Assembly (NCBI GenBank): GCA_963734435.1
Contig: CAVTHA010000009.1
Span: 62,001 to 126,000, forward strand
Reading direction: 5' to 3'
DNA from: Bog-756 sp963734435
GTDB taxonomy: Bacteria; Actinomycetota; Acidimicrobiia; Acidimicrobiales; RAAP-2
DNA: 64,000 nt
Shown: positions 1 through 9,081 of the stretch, piece after piece
Layout: each line of letters opens with the position of its first letter
How positions within the stretch are numbered: position 1 is the stretch's first letter
Program-made: the position numbers and the translations under genes
Notes under the pieces: model-generated
What the model saw: the letters and a program-made list of their open reading frames with translations, nothing else
Databases searched by the model: none
Told to the model about the DNA's origin: nothing

Positions 1-870
1 GAGCAGGTGGGGCTCGAGACCACGTTGAAGCGCCCCATCGTGAACACCCGGGACGAGCCGCACGCCGACCCGCACCGCTACCGGCGGCTGCACGTGATCG
101 TGGGGGACGCCAACCTGGCCGAGGTGGCCACGTTCCTCAAGGTGGGCACCACCGCCTTGGTGCTGGCCATGATCGAGGACGATTTCTCCGGCACCCGAAG
201 CCTGGCCATGGCCGATCCGGTGCTGGCCATGCACGAGGTGGCCCTCGACCTCACCATGTCGAAGCCGCTGGCGATGGCCGACGGCTCGACGGCTACGGCA
301 CTGGCCGTGCAATGGGAGCTGTTCTCGCTGGCCCGCAAGTACGCGGAGGATCGCGGGCTCGAATGCCTGGGGGAAACTGAGGTCGGCGATGCGGTGCTGG
401 CCCGGTGGGAGTCGGTGCTGCACGGCCTCGAGACCGACCCGACCACCCTGTCTCGTCAGGTGGACTGGGTGGCCAAGCTGCAGCTGATCGAGGCGTACCG
501 GGATCGTCACCAGTGCGGTTGGGACGACCACCGTCTGGCGGCGCTGGACCTCCAATACCACGACCTTCGTCCATCCCGGTCGCTGTTCGCCCGGCTGGAC
601 ACCGAGCGGCTGGTCGACGAGGACTCGGTGCTCGCCGCCGTCACCGAACCGCCTCGTTCCACCCGGGCCTGGTTCCGCGGGCAGTGCCTGAAGAAATGGC
701 CGGCATCAGTCGTCACCGCCAATTGGGACTCTCTGGTCTTCGACCTCGGCACCGATCCCCTGCGGCGCGTCCCTATGATGGACCCGTTGAAGGGCACGGC
801 CGAACACGTGGACCAGCTGTTGCAGTCCAGCGCGAGTCCGTCCGACCTGATGGACCGTCTGAGCAGCTAG
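1..870 (+). CDS. dop: Pup deamidase/depupylase Dop, C-terminal part
   Basis: The reading frame is open from the first base, so this is the 3' part of a gene that starts before the window. About 289 residues remain of a family usually near 500. It is a carboxylate-amine-ligase-fold protein paralogous to PafA: the segment RPIVNTRDEPHAD followed by YRRLHVIVGD also occurs in pafA 2.4 kb downstream. Dop deamidates the C-terminal Gln of Pup where present and removes Pup from substrates. Its place directly before pup, as the first gene of the dop-pup-prcB-prcA-pafA order, supports Dop rather than a second PafA. The pup gene here encodes a C-terminal Glu, so only the depupylase role would be needed. 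Confidence 0.93.
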   Translation, partial: EQVGLETTLKRPIVNTRDEPHADPHRYRRLHVIVGDANLAEVATFLKVGTTALVLAMIEDDFSGTRSLAMADPVLAMHEVALDLTMSKPLAMADGSTATALAVQWELFSLARKYAEDRGLECLGETEVGDAVLARWESVLHGLETDPTTLSRQVDWVAKLQLIEAYRDRHQCGWDDHRLAALDLQYHDLRPSRSLFARLDTERLVDEDSVLAAVTEPPRSTRAWFRGQCLKKWPASVVTANWDSLVFDLGTDPLRRVPMMDPLKGTAEHVDQLLQSSASPSDLMDRLSS

Positions 871-895
871 GGAGAGTAGGGGATGGCTGAACATC

Positions 896-1090
896 ATGGC
901 TGAGCGCGAGCAGAAGAGAAAGACCACCACTGAGCGGTCCGATGAGGTCGTCGAGGAGGTCCCGGCCACGTCGGCCACCGGCGACAAGCTGAAAGCCGAA
1001 CTGGACGACCTGTTGGACGAGATCGACGAGGTGCTGGAGGACAACGCCGAGGAGTTCGTGCGGAACTACGTCCAGAAGGGCGGCGAGTAG
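896..1090 (+). CDS. pup: Prokaryotic ubiquitin-like protein Pup (GGE terminus)
   Basis: A 64-residue, highly charged, probably disordered protein ending in Gly-Gly-Glu, the conserved Pup tail. The central region (about 30-55) has the amphipathic LDDLLDEIDEVLE pattern that binds the coiled coils of the proteasomal ATPase Mpa/ARC. The terminal residue is Glu, not the Gln of mycobacterial Pup, so the product could be ligated to substrate lysines by PafA without prior deamidation. An upstream ATG at 883 runs into a stop after six codons, so 896 is the start; a GGAGAG-type ribosome site lies before it. prcB follows after 5 bp. Confidence 0.97.
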   Translation: MAEREQKRKTTTERSDEVVEEVPATSATGDKLKAELDDLLDEIDEVLEDNAEEFVRNYVQKGGE

Positions 1091-1095
1091 CCCAG

Positions 1096-1908
1096 GTGAC
1101 GCTGCCGCTGTTCTCCACAACTGAAGACCCCGGACCCGATTTCGCCGGATTGATCCGCCGCCTCCGGTTACCGGTGCAGGCCACCGTCGGCCCGGCCGGG
1201 GGGTCCCCAGCCGGCATTGGCGAGCTCCGGCACGGGACGACGGTCGCCGCCCTCCGCTTCGCCGACGGCATCGTCATGGCCGGAGACCGGCGGGCCACGG
1301 AAGGCAATGCCATCGCCCACCGGGCGATGGAGAAGGTGTTCCCCGCCGACCGGTACTCGGCTGTGGCCATCGCCGGGGCGGCCGGTCCGGCCGTCGAGAT
1401 GGTCCGGCTGTTCCAGACCCAGCTCGAGCACTACGAAAAGGTCGAGGGGGTGGTCCTCAGCCTGGAGGGGAAGGCCAACCAGCTGAGCCAGATGGTGCGG
1501 GAGCACCTCCCCATGGCCATGCAGGGGTTGGCCGTGGTGCCCCTGTTCGCCGGGTACGACCTGGCCCGGGGGACCGGCCGGATCTTCACCTATGACGTGA
1601 CCGGCGGCCACTACGAAGAGACCGAGCACAACGCCACCGGTTCTGGGGGGCGGGACGCCCGCACCACCATCAAGCTCGGCTACCGGGACGCCATGGCACG
1701 AGACGACGCCGTGGAGCTGGCCATCGAAGCCCTGTACGAGGCGGCGGACGAAGACTCGGCCACGGGCGGCCCCGACCTGGTCCGGGGCATCTACCCGCTG
1801 GTGGCCACGGTCACCGCCGACGGCTTCGCCGGCGTCGCCGAGGAGGAGGTGGCAGAGCGCTTCGCCGCGCTGATCGAGCGCCGCCGGGCGGAGGGTCGCC
1901 AACCGTGA
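1096..1908 (+). CDS. prcB: 20S proteasome subunit beta
   Basis: 270 residues. The first 47 form a propeptide; autocatalytic cleavage between Gly47 and Thr48 (RHG/TTVAAL) would expose the N-terminal threonine nucleophile. Downstream are the family signatures VMAGDRRATEGN and SATGGPDLVRGIYP. It is the proteolytic subunit of the bacterial 20S core that degrades pupylated proteins. Start is GTG. The stop overlaps the prcA start by 4 bp (GTGA), so the two subunits are probably translationally coupled, which fits their 1:1 assembly. Confidence 0.97.
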   Translation: MTLPLFSTTEDPGPDFAGLIRRLRLPVQATVGPAGGSPAGIGELRHGTTVAALRFADGIVMAGDRRATEGNAIAHRAMEKVFPADRYSAVAIAGAAGPAVEMVRLFQTQLEHYEKVEGVVLSLEGKANQLSQMVREHLPMAMQGLAVVPLFAGYDLARGTGRIFTYDVTGGHYEETEHNATGSGGRDARTTIKLGYRDAMARDDAVELAIEALYEAADEDSATGGPDLVRGIYPLVATVTADGFAGVAEEEVAERFAALIERRRAEGRQP

Positions 1909-2582
1909 CGATGCCCTACTACGTGGCCCCGGAACAGGTCATGAAGGACCGGGCCGAGTACGCGCAAAAGGGCATCGCCCGCGGCCGCTCGCTGGTCGCG
2001 TCGGCCTATGACGCCGGCATCGTCATCGTGGCCGACAACCCGTCCCGCTCGCTTCACAAGATCAGCGAGATCTACGACCGCATCGCATTCGCCGGGGTGG
2101 GCAAGTACAACGAGTTCGACCAGCTTCGGGTGTCGGGGATCCGCCATGCCGACACCAAGGGATATGCCTACAGCCGCGAGGACGTGGACGCCCGCTCGCT
2201 GGCCAACCTGTACGCCCAGTACCTCGGTCAGGTCTTCACCCACGAGATGAAGCCCCTCGAGGTGGAGATCCTGGTGGCCGAGATCGGTACCGGGCAGCAG
2301 CCGCCGCAGCTGTACCACATCGCCTACGAGGGGACCATCACCGACGAGGACCGGTACGCGGTTCTGGGCGGCGAGACCGAGGCCATCGCCCAACGGCTCG
2401 AGGAGCGATGGACGAGCGGGTGGCCACTGGCCGCGGCGCTGCGCGCCGCGGTGGACGCCCTGGCCGGTCCGGACCGCACCTTGGCGGGGGCGGACCTCGA
2501 AGTGGCGGTGCTCTCCCCGGGCAACGGGCGCCGGGCCTTCCGCCGCCTGGTGAACGGGGAATTGGAGTCGTTGCTGGCCTGA
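1905..2582 (+). CDS. prcA: 20S proteasome subunit alpha
   Basis: 225 residues, the non-catalytic ring subunit that gates the proteasome chamber. The N-terminus MTMPYYVAPEQVMKDRAEYA and the segments NPSRSLHKISEIYDR and DTKGYAYSREDV closely follow mycobacterial PrcA. GTG start inside the prcB stop (4-bp overlap). The C-terminus ends shortly after the last strand and lacks the long disordered tail seen in mycobacteria. Confidence 0.97.
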   Translation: MTMPYYVAPEQVMKDRAEYAQKGIARGRSLVASAYDAGIVIVADNPSRSLHKISEIYDRIAFAGVGKYNEFDQLRVSGIRHADTKGYAYSREDVDARSLANLYAQYLGQVFTHEMKPLEVEILVAEIGTGQQPPQLYHIAYEGTITDEDRYAVLGGETEAIAQRLEERWTSGWPLAAALRAAVDALAGPDRTLAGADLEVAVLSPGNGRRAFRRLVNGELESLLA

Positions 2583-2656
2583 CGCCTCAACCGGGTTTTC
2601 GGTCCGGTTCCCGGTGATTCGTAGCACCGGCCCTTCCTCACGGTACCGTGAGAGCA

Positions 2657-4015
2657 GTGGACAAACGCATCTACGGCCTGGAGAACGAGTACGGGGTCAC
2701 CTGTACCTTGCGCGGCCAGCGACGGCTGAGCCCCGACGAGGTGGCCCGCTACCTGTTCCGCCGAGTGGTGAGCTGGGGCCGATCGTCCAACGTGTTCCTG
2801 GAGAACGGGGCCCGCCTCTACCTCGACGTGGGGAGTCATCCCGAGTACGCCACTCCCGAGTGCGACGACATCGCCGAGCTGGTCGTGCACGACAAGGCGG
2901 GGGAATGGATCCTCTCCTCTCTCGTCGAGGGGGCCGAGACGCGTCTCCGTGAAGAAGGGATCCGCGGCGACATCTACCTGTTCAAGAACAACACCGACTC
3001 GGCCGGCAACTCCTACGGGTGCCACGAGAACTACCTGACCAGCCGGCGCGACGATTTCGCTCACTACACCGAGGTGCTCATCCCCTTCTTGGTCAGCCGA
3101 CAGGCTTACGCCGGGGCGGGCAAGGTGCTGCAGACGGCACGGGGCGCGGTCTTCTGCCTGAGCCAGCGGGCCGAGCACATCTGGGAGGGCGTGTCCTCGG
3201 CGACTACCCGCAGCCGCCCGATCATTAACACCCGCGACGAGCCGCACGCCGACGCCGAGAAGTATCGGCGACTCCATGTCATCGTGGGTGACTCGAACAT
3301 GAGCGAGTACGCCACATTCCTCAAGGTGGGAGCCACCAGCATCGTGCTGCGTATGCTCGAGGACCCCTCGACGGTGATGCGGGACCTCACCCTCGAGAAT
3401 CCCATCCGGGCCATACGCGAGATCAGTCACGACATCACCTGCCGGCGCCCGGTCCGACTGGCGAACGGCCGCGAGATGAGTGCCCTCGACATCCAAGGTG
3501 AATACCTCCAGCGCGCCGTCCGGTACCGCGATCGGCAAGGCCTCTCCCCTCAGGAGGACCACGCCCTCGACATGTGGGAACACTGCCTGAAGGGGCTCGA
3601 GTCAGACCCCCTGTCGCTCCACCGCGAGTGCGACTGGGCCGCCAAGTACCGTCTCATCGACCAGTACCGCCACCGTCACAGCCTGCCCCTCCACCACCCG
3701 ACGGTCTCCTTGCTCGACCTCCAGTACCACGATGTGGACCGCGCCCGTGGCCTGTATTACCGGCTCCAGCGCCACGACCAGCTCGACCGGGTCTGTGACG
3801 ACACCGACATCGGCGCGGCCATGTCGTCGCCCCCTCAGACCACTCGAGCTCGACTCCGTGGCGAGTTCGTGAAGAAAGCCAAGGAGCGCCGGCGCGACTT
3901 CACCGTCGACTGGGTGCATCTCAAGCTCAACGACCAGGCTCAACGCACGGTGCTGTTGAAGGATCCCTTCAAGTCGAAGGACGATCGCGTGGAAAAGCTC
4001 ATCGCCGGGCTGTGA
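2657..4015 (+). CDS. pafA: Pup-protein ligase PafA
   Basis: About 452 residues, the usual PafA length. It uses ATP to phosphorylate the C-terminal Glu of Pup and transfers Pup to substrate lysines. The N-terminal IYGLENEYGVT carries the catalytic/Mg-binding glutamates of the glutamine-synthetase-like fold; FKNNTDSAGNSYGCHEN and the C-terminal DFTVDWVHLKLNDQAQRT are near-identical to the mycobacterial enzyme. I prefer GTG 2657 (MDKRIYGLENEYG) because it matches known N-termini; GTG 2648 would add three residues. It closes the proteasome cluster. No ARC/Mpa ATPase gene lies in the window; it would be expected upstream of dop. Confidence 0.96.
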   Translation: MDKRIYGLENEYGVTCTLRGQRRLSPDEVARYLFRRVVSWGRSSNVFLENGARLYLDVGSHPEYATPECDDIAELVVHDKAGEWILSSLVEGAETRLREEGIRGDIYLFKNNTDSAGNSYGCHENYLTSRRDDFAHYTEVLIPFLVSRQAYAGAGKVLQTARGAVFCLSQRAEHIWEGVSSATTRSRPIINTRDEPHADAEKYRRLHVIVGDSNMSEYATFLKVGATSIVLRMLEDPSTVMRDLTLENPIRAIREISHDITCRRPVRLANGREMSALDIQGEYLQRAVRYRDRQGLSPQEDHALDMWEHCLKGLESDPLSLHRECDWAAKYRLIDQYRHRHSLPLHHPTVSLLDLQYHDVDRARGLYYRLQRHDQLDRVCDDTDIGAAMSSPPQTTRARLRGEFVKKAKERRRDFTVDWVHLKLNDQAQRTVLLKDPFKSKDDRVEKLIAGL

Positions 4016-4089
4016 ACCTTCGCCGAACCGATGACAATCGTTTCGCTCGACGTAACCACGCGCCCCCCGTGCAGTAGCGTCACCTGACT

Positions 4090-4752
4090 GTGGCCACCCA
4101 ACCCCCCGGGGAAGCGACCGCGCTCAGCGCCTCGAGCCTGCTGGCCGAAGAGGGCCGCAAGGTCAATCCGGCGACGCAAACGTCTCAGCGGCGAGGGCGG
4201 CGGGCGGTTGTCGAGTGGGGAATCATCTTGGTGGCGGTGGTGCTGGGCACGGTGCTGCTCCGGACCTTCGTGGTCCAGTCCTTCTACATCCCGTCCGGGT
4301 CGATGCTCCCGACACTGCAGGTGGGCGATCGGATCATCGTCGACAAGCTCAGCTACCGCTTCCACGATCCCCACCGGGGGGACATCGTGGTCTTCGCCCG
4401 GCCGCCTCTGGAGGACCAGGCCTATGCCGACCTGGTCAAGCGGGTGGTCGGCCTTCCCGGTGAGACCATCTCGTCGCAGAACGGTGCCGTCTTCATCAAT
4501 GGCAAGCGGCTGGTCGAGCCGTGGCTCCCGTCGGGTCCGCAGAGCTACACCGGTGCGCTGGCCGGAGGCGACTCCCATCCGGAGTTCGACCTCCCCGGCC
4601 CGGTCAAGATCCCCCCTGGGGAGTACTACGTCATGGGGGACAACCGGAAGGACTCGGAGGACAGCAGATTCTTCGGTCCCATCCCCAGGTCGTTGATCGT
4701 CGGTCGGGCCGTCGCCGTCGTGTGGCCACTCGGCCACATCAAGGGCCTCTAG
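4090..4752 (+). CDS. lepB: Type I signal peptidase
   Basis: 220 residues. One N-terminal membrane segment (about 40-62) is followed by the Ser/Lys protease domain outside the membrane. The nucleophile is Ser71 in PSGSMLPTL and the general base is Lys118 in KRVVGLPGE; the C-terminal GDNRKDSEDSRFFG box is intact. It removes signal peptides from Sec and Tat exports, which fits its position before the tat genes. GTG start. A second paralogue follows 30 bp later. Confidence 0.93.
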   Translation: MATQPPGEATALSASSLLAEEGRKVNPATQTSQRRGRRAVVEWGIILVAVVLGTVLLRTFVVQSFYIPSGSMLPTLQVGDRIIVDKLSYRFHDPHRGDIVVFARPPLEDQAYADLVKRVVGLPGETISSQNGAVFINGKRLVEPWLPSGPQSYTGALAGGDSHPEFDLPGPVKIPPGEYYVMGDNRKDSEDSRFFGPIPRSLIVGRAVAVVWPLGHIKGL

Positions 4753-4782
4753 TCCACGAGCGTGGAGTAGCCTCGCGCTCTG

Positions 4783-5670
4783 GTGCAGGCCGACACCCAG
4801 CATCCCGGCATCGGGTACCCGGTCGAACCTGGCGAAACGATGGCAGAGATCCCGCGGTCACTACCGAACCTCGATCCGACGGCTCCCACCACACCGGTAG
4901 CGTCACCGCAGGCCGTGCCCTCGCTCGAAACTCCGGCCGGCGGGTCGAATCATCATGGGCCGGTGGTGTCCGCCACCGGCCTGCGTCCGCTCGACGCGGC
5001 GCGAGGTACGGGCCCGGTGCGGGGGAGGCGATGGGTCGTCGAATGGCTGGTGGTGCTGGCGGTCGCCCTGATGCTGGCCGTCGGGGTGCGCGCCTATGTG
5101 GCCCAGATGTTCTACATCCCGTCCGGCTCGATGCTCCCGACGTTGCAGGTGGGCGACCGGATAGTGGTGAACAAGTTGAGCTATCGGCTGCACGGGGTCG
5201 GCCGAGGGGACGTCGTGGTGTTCCGGAGACCACCTCTCGAGTCAGCGGACTACTCGGACCTGGTGAAGCGGGTGATCGGCTTGCCGGGCGACACCGTGGC
5301 GGCGATTGGCGGCCAGGTGTACATCGACGGCAAGCCGCTGGCGGAGCCGTGGCTGCCCCAACCGGCCCCGGTCACCTCAGCGAGCCCCCTGCCGGAGGGC
5401 TTCAGCCTCAATCACCCATTCGTCGTGCCGGCGGGCGAGTACTACGTGATGGGGGACAACCGGACGGACTCGGAGGACAGCCGGTACTTCGGGCCGATCG
5501 CCAAGAACCTGATCGTGGGGAAGATGTCCTTCGTCGCCTGGCCCATCAGCGACAACACGTGGCTGGTGGTCCTCTCGGTCGTGGCCGGGGTGGTTCTCAT
5601 CTTGTTGGTGCTCGCACTCCGCGAGCCACGCCCCGCTCGCGCTCCGCCCGCCTCGGAGGGAGCCTGGTAG
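4783..5670 (+). CDS. lepB: Type I signal peptidase, second tandem copy with extra C-terminal membrane helix
   Basis: 295 residues, clearly paralogous to the preceding gene: Ser116 in PSGSMLPTL, Lys162 in KRVIGLPGD and GDNRTDSEDSRYFG. It differs by a Pro/Thr-rich cytoplasmic extension of about 80 residues before the first membrane segment (about 86-106) and by an extra hydrophobic helix near residues 262-282 (TWLVVLSVVAGVVLILLVL) ending in a basic tail. The protease domain would therefore be tethered at both ends. GTG start. The copies may divide the exported substrates; that is inference. Confidence 0.92.
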   Translation: MQADTQHPGIGYPVEPGETMAEIPRSLPNLDPTAPTTPVASPQAVPSLETPAGGSNHHGPVVSATGLRPLDAARGTGPVRGRRWVVEWLVVLAVALMLAVGVRAYVAQMFYIPSGSMLPTLQVGDRIVVNKLSYRLHGVGRGDVVVFRRPPLESADYSDLVKRVIGLPGDTVAAIGGQVYIDGKPLAEPWLPQPAPVTSASPLPEGFSLNHPFVVPAGEYYVMGDNRTDSEDSRYFGPIAKNLIVGKMSFVAWPISDNTWLVVLSVVAGVVLILLVLALREPRPARAPPASEGAW

Positions 5671-5728
5671 GCCTGCCCAGGAGAGTCCCAGGCCAGCGGC
5701 TGGCCTGACCCGCCAGTACACTTGGTTC

Positions 5729-6199
5729 GTGCCGTTTCTCAGTCCGGCGAAGCTGCTGGTCATCCTGGTGGTCGCCCTCATCGTGCTGGGCCCGGACAAA
5801 TTGCCCAAGGTGGCGAGACAGATCGGCAGCCTGTGGGGCGACTTCCGCCGGTTCCGGCAGCGGTTCGAGTCCGACGTGCGCGGCTCCTTCCCCGATCTCC
5901 CCTCATCCGAGAAGATCGCCCAGGCCGTGCGGTCGCCGATGGCGTTCCTCGACGACCTGGCCGACGCCCACGGCACCGAGAACGATGCAACATCCGGATC
6001 GGTCAACGGCTCCGAACCCCCCGACATGCACGGTGACGCAGTGCAGCCGCCCGCGGACGCCAATCGACCGGCCGGATCGGTCCAGGCCTCCGAGGAGACC
6101 CCGGCCATCCCCGGGGTACTGATCGCCGATCCGGGTGGGATCGTCCACCAGGTGCGCTCGACCGGCGGGGTCGTTCCCGACGACCCCGGGCTCAACTGA
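5729..6199 (+). CDS. tatB: Twin-arginine translocase subunit TatB/TatA family
   Basis: 156 residues. A short N-terminal membrane helix (about 6-22, SPAKLLVILVVALIVLGP) is followed by the conserved GPDKLPKVARQIG hinge and amphipathic helix, then a disordered Pro/Asp-rich tail. The length and tail suggest TatB rather than the shorter TatA. Together with tatC 46 bp downstream it would form the receptor complex for folded Tat substrates. GTG start. No separate tatA is visible here. Confidence 0.88.
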   Translation: MPFLSPAKLLVILVVALIVLGPDKLPKVARQIGSLWGDFRRFRQRFESDVRGSFPDLPSSEKIAQAVRSPMAFLDDLADAHGTENDATSGSVNGSEPPDMHGDAVQPPADANRPAGSVQASEETPAIPGVLIADPGGIVHQVRSTGGVVPDDPGLN

Positions 6200-6245
6200 C
6201 CGGTCCCGAGCCCCGAGTCGCGGGTCGTAGAGAAACCGGAGCGTC

Positions 6246-6995
6246 GTGGCCATATCGCTGAAGCGGCGGAACGAGGCCCGGCCCACGCCGGACTCGATGA
6301 CGCTGGTCGAGCACCTGACCGAGCTTCGAACCCGGGTGATCGTCTCGGCCGTGGCCTTCGTGGTGACGGCCACGGTGGCGTTCCTCCTCTACCCCTGGAT
6401 CCTCTCCTTTCTGAAGCACCCGTACTGTCAGGTGGCGCCGAACCACTGCGGGTTCTACATCACCGGCCCGCTCGACGGCCTGGCCCTCCGGGTGAAGATC
6501 GCCGCCTACGGCGGGCTCTTCCTCGCCTCGCCGGTACTGCTGTGGGAACTCTGGCGGTTCATCACCCCCGGCCTTCATCCCAAGGAGAAGCGGTACGCCA
6601 TCCCCTTCATCGTTGCCTCGATCGCTCTGTTCGCCCTGGGGTGCGTGGTCGCCTACCTCACCTTTCCCCACGCCCTCAACTTCCTCGACTCCATCGGCGG
6701 GCCGAGCCTGCACCAGATCCTCGACCCCACCAAGTACCTGAGCCTCATCGTCCTGCTGATGACGGTGTTCGGGCTCACCTTCGAATTCCCGGTCCTGCTG
6801 GTCTCCCTGGAGCTGGCCGGTGTGCTGAGCCCGGCGAAGCTCTCATCCTGGCGCCGGTGGGCCATCGTGCTCATCGTGGTGGTGGCCGGGGTGGTGACCC
6901 CGAGCTCCGACCCGTTCTCGATGATGGCCATGGCCATACCGCTCTATGTCTTCTACGAGTTGTCGATCGTGATTGGGAAGCTCCTGGGGCGATGA
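6246..6995 (+). CDS. tatC: Twin-arginine translocase subunit TatC
   Basis: 249 residues with six predicted membrane segments. The N-terminal region has the MTLVEHLTELRTRV signature whose acidic residues contact the twin-arginine signal. The characteristic FEFPVLL and VTPSSDPFSMM segments are also present. GTG start. The last 23 bp overlap the likely TTG start of the helicase gene. Confidence 0.95.
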   Translation: MAISLKRRNEARPTPDSMTLVEHLTELRTRVIVSAVAFVVTATVAFLLYPWILSFLKHPYCQVAPNHCGFYITGPLDGLALRVKIAAYGGLFLASPVLLWELWRFITPGLHPKEKRYAIPFIVASIALFALGCVVAYLTFPHALNFLDSIGGPSLHQILDPTKYLSLIVLLMTVFGLTFEFPVLLVSLELAGVLSPAKLSSWRRWAIVLIVVVAGVVTPSSDPFSMMAMAIPLYVFYELSIVIGKLLGR

Positions 6996-9069
6996 AGGGG
7001 GGCGCGTCGGGGACGAACCCCGGAGCGCCGGTGCGGCCAGCGAGGCGGTTGAACGGCGGGACCGTTTCGAACGGGGGCTGGGGTTCGGTCTGGACGAGTT
7101 CCAGTCGCGAGCCATGGATGCCATCGACGGGGGAGAGTCGGTGCTTGTCTCCGCACCGACCGGGTCGGGCAAGACGGTGATCGCCGACTATGCGGCGGCG
7201 GTAGCCCTCGATCGGGGTGGCAAGGCCTTCTACACCACGCCGATCAAGGCCCTGTCCAACCAGAAGTTCGCCGAGCTGTCCCACCGGTACGGCGAGCACC
7301 GGGTCGGCCTGCTGACCGGCGACATCTCCCACCAACCCCGCGCCCCCATCGTGGTCATGACCACCGAGGTGCTGCGCAACATGCTGTTCTCCCGGTCGTC
7401 GATCCTCCGGGGTCTCGAGGTGGTGGTGCTCGACGAGGTCCATTACCTCGAGGACCCCTATCGCGGCTCAGTCTGGGAGGAGGTGCTGGTGCTCACCCCG
7501 CGGCCGGTGCGGTTCGTCAGCCTGTCGGCCACGGTCAGCAACGCCGCCGACTTCGGCGCCTGGCTCAGCTCCATCCGAGGCCCGACGAGGGTGGTCGTCG
7601 AGGACCACCGGCCGGTCACCCTCCATCACCACTACGCGCTGGCCGAGCGACGGCGCGACGGGCTGACCGTGATTCCATTGCTTCGGGGCGACCGTCCCAA
7701 CCCCGACGGGATCGCCATCGACCAGCGCAGGCGCCGCAGCTCCCACCATCGCTACCGGGCTCCCCGTCGGGTGGAGGTGGTCGAATACCTGGCCGCGGCG
7801 GGCCTGTTGCCCGCCATCACCTTCATCTTCTCGCGAGCAGCGTGTGACGACGCCACGCGCCAGTGCCTCCGAGACGGCGTACGGCTGACCACGCCCGAGG
7901 AGCGGGAGCGGATCCGCCAGCTGACCGAAGGGGCGGTCGAACGCCTCGGGGACGACGACCTCCGCACGCTCGGCTATGGGCCCTGGTCGGCGGCGCTCGA
8001 AGCGGGGATCGCGCCGCATCACGCCGGGCTGGTCCCGGCCTTCCGACAGGCCGTCGAGCAGTGCTTCTCGGAGGGCCTCTTGAAGGTGGTCTTCGCCACC
8101 GAGACTTTGGCGCTCGGCATCAACATGCCTGCCCGCACCGTGGTCGTCGAGCGATTCGCCAAGTTCCGGGGACCGGAGGCCTCGTCGCTGACCTCGGGGG
8201 AGTACCGGCAACTCACCGGACGGGCCGGGCGGCGGGGCATCGACACCGTCGGGCATGCGCTCGTCCTGTGGTCGGCGGCCGTGTCGTTCGCCGAGGTGGC
8301 CCGCACGGCCATCGCGCCGCCACCGGACCTCGTCTCGTCCTTCCACACCACCTACAACCTGGCGGTCAATCTGGTGCGGCGGTGGTCGCGGGAGGAAGCC
8401 GAAGCGGTGGTGGCCTCTTCCTACGGCCAGTGGCAGGCCACCCCGGGGTCGGTGTCGCTCGCCACCCAGCTCGACCAGCGGCTGACCGTGCTCGAGAAGC
8501 GAGGTTTCGTGGACGGCTGGCGGCTCACCGAAGCAGGGGCCACCCTGGCCTCGATCTACCACGAGTCGGACCTGCTGGTGGCGGACGCGCTGGGTCAGGG
8601 GGTGTTCGACGGGCTGGGCCCGGCGGCGCTGTCGGGTGTGGTCTCGGCGCTGACCTTCGAGACCCGTCGCCGGGTCGACGGGGCCCGGCCGGTCCGGATC
8701 CGGCCGCCAGTGGTGGCCGAGCGCCTCGGTCGGCTCGACGCCCTGGCCACTTCCCTCCGTACCGACGAGCGGCGACTCGGATTGCGCCGGACGAGGACGC
8801 CCGATCCCGGGCTGGCCCGGACGGTCGTCGACTGGGCCGAGGGAGCATCCCTCGAGGCGGTCCTCCGGGAGTCCGACGTGGCCCCGGGCGACTTCGTGCG
8901 CAGCGTGCGCCAGCTCATCGACCTCCTCCGGCAGCTGGCCGAGACGGCCCCGGACCCGGGCACGAGAAAGGACGCCGACCTGGCCGTCTCCCGACTCCGA
9001 CGGGGGGTCGTCGGGGCCGACGACCCGGCCGCACTGGGGTCCGCGCCTGACCGCACCGGCCCGCCGTAG
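6973..9069 (+). CDS. DEVH-box helicase, HelY/Mtr4-like
   Basis: 698 residues. Walker A APTGSGKT at 61-68, DEVH at 154-157, SLSAT about 185-190 and the motif VI stretch QLTGRAGRRG. The arrangement, with a DSHCT-type C-terminal region rich in winged-helix and helical segments, matches superfamily 2 Ski2/Mtr4-like helicases called HelY in mycobacteria, implicated in RNA unwinding. A stop lies at 6970-6972 and no ATG or GTG occurs in frame before the nucleotide-binding core, so TTG 6973 is the only reasonable start. This gives a 23-bp overlap with tatC. Confidence 0.9.
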   Translation: MGSSWGDEGGRVGDEPRSAGAASEAVERRDRFERGLGFGLDEFQSRAMDAIDGGESVLVSAPTGSGKTVIADYAAAVALDRGGKAFYTTPIKALSNQKFAELSHRYGEHRVGLLTGDISHQPRAPIVVMTTEVLRNMLFSRSSILRGLEVVVLDEVHYLEDPYRGSVWEEVLVLTPRPVRFVSLSATVSNAADFGAWLSSIRGPTRVVVEDHRPVTLHHHYALAERRRDGLTVIPLLRGDRPNPDGIAIDQRRRRSSHHRYRAPRRVEVVEYLAAAGLLPAITFIFSRAACDDATRQCLRDGVRLTTPEERERIRQLTEGAVERLGDDDLRTLGYGPWSAALEAGIAPHHAGLVPAFRQAVEQCFSEGLLKVVFATETLALGINMPARTVVVERFAKFRGPEASSLTSGEYRQLTGRAGRRGIDTVGHALVLWSAAVSFAEVARTAIAPPPDLVSSFHTTYNLAVNLVRRWSREEAEAVVASSYGQWQATPGSVSLATQLDQRLTVLEKRGFVDGWRLTEAGATLASIYHESDLLVADALGQGVFDGLGPAALSGVVSALTFETRRRVDGARPVRIRPPVVAERLGRLDALATSLRTDERRLGLRRTRTPDPGLARTVVDWAEGASLEAVLRESDVAPGDFVRSVRQLIDLLRQLAETAPDPGTRKDADLAVSRLRRGVVGADDPAALGSAPDRTGPP

Positions 9070-9081
9070 TGTGATCCGGGC

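Noticed and set aside
1..870. A second PafA copy instead of Dop
   Set aside because: Gene order dop-pup-prcBA-pafA and clear divergence from the complete pafA at 2657 favour Dop.
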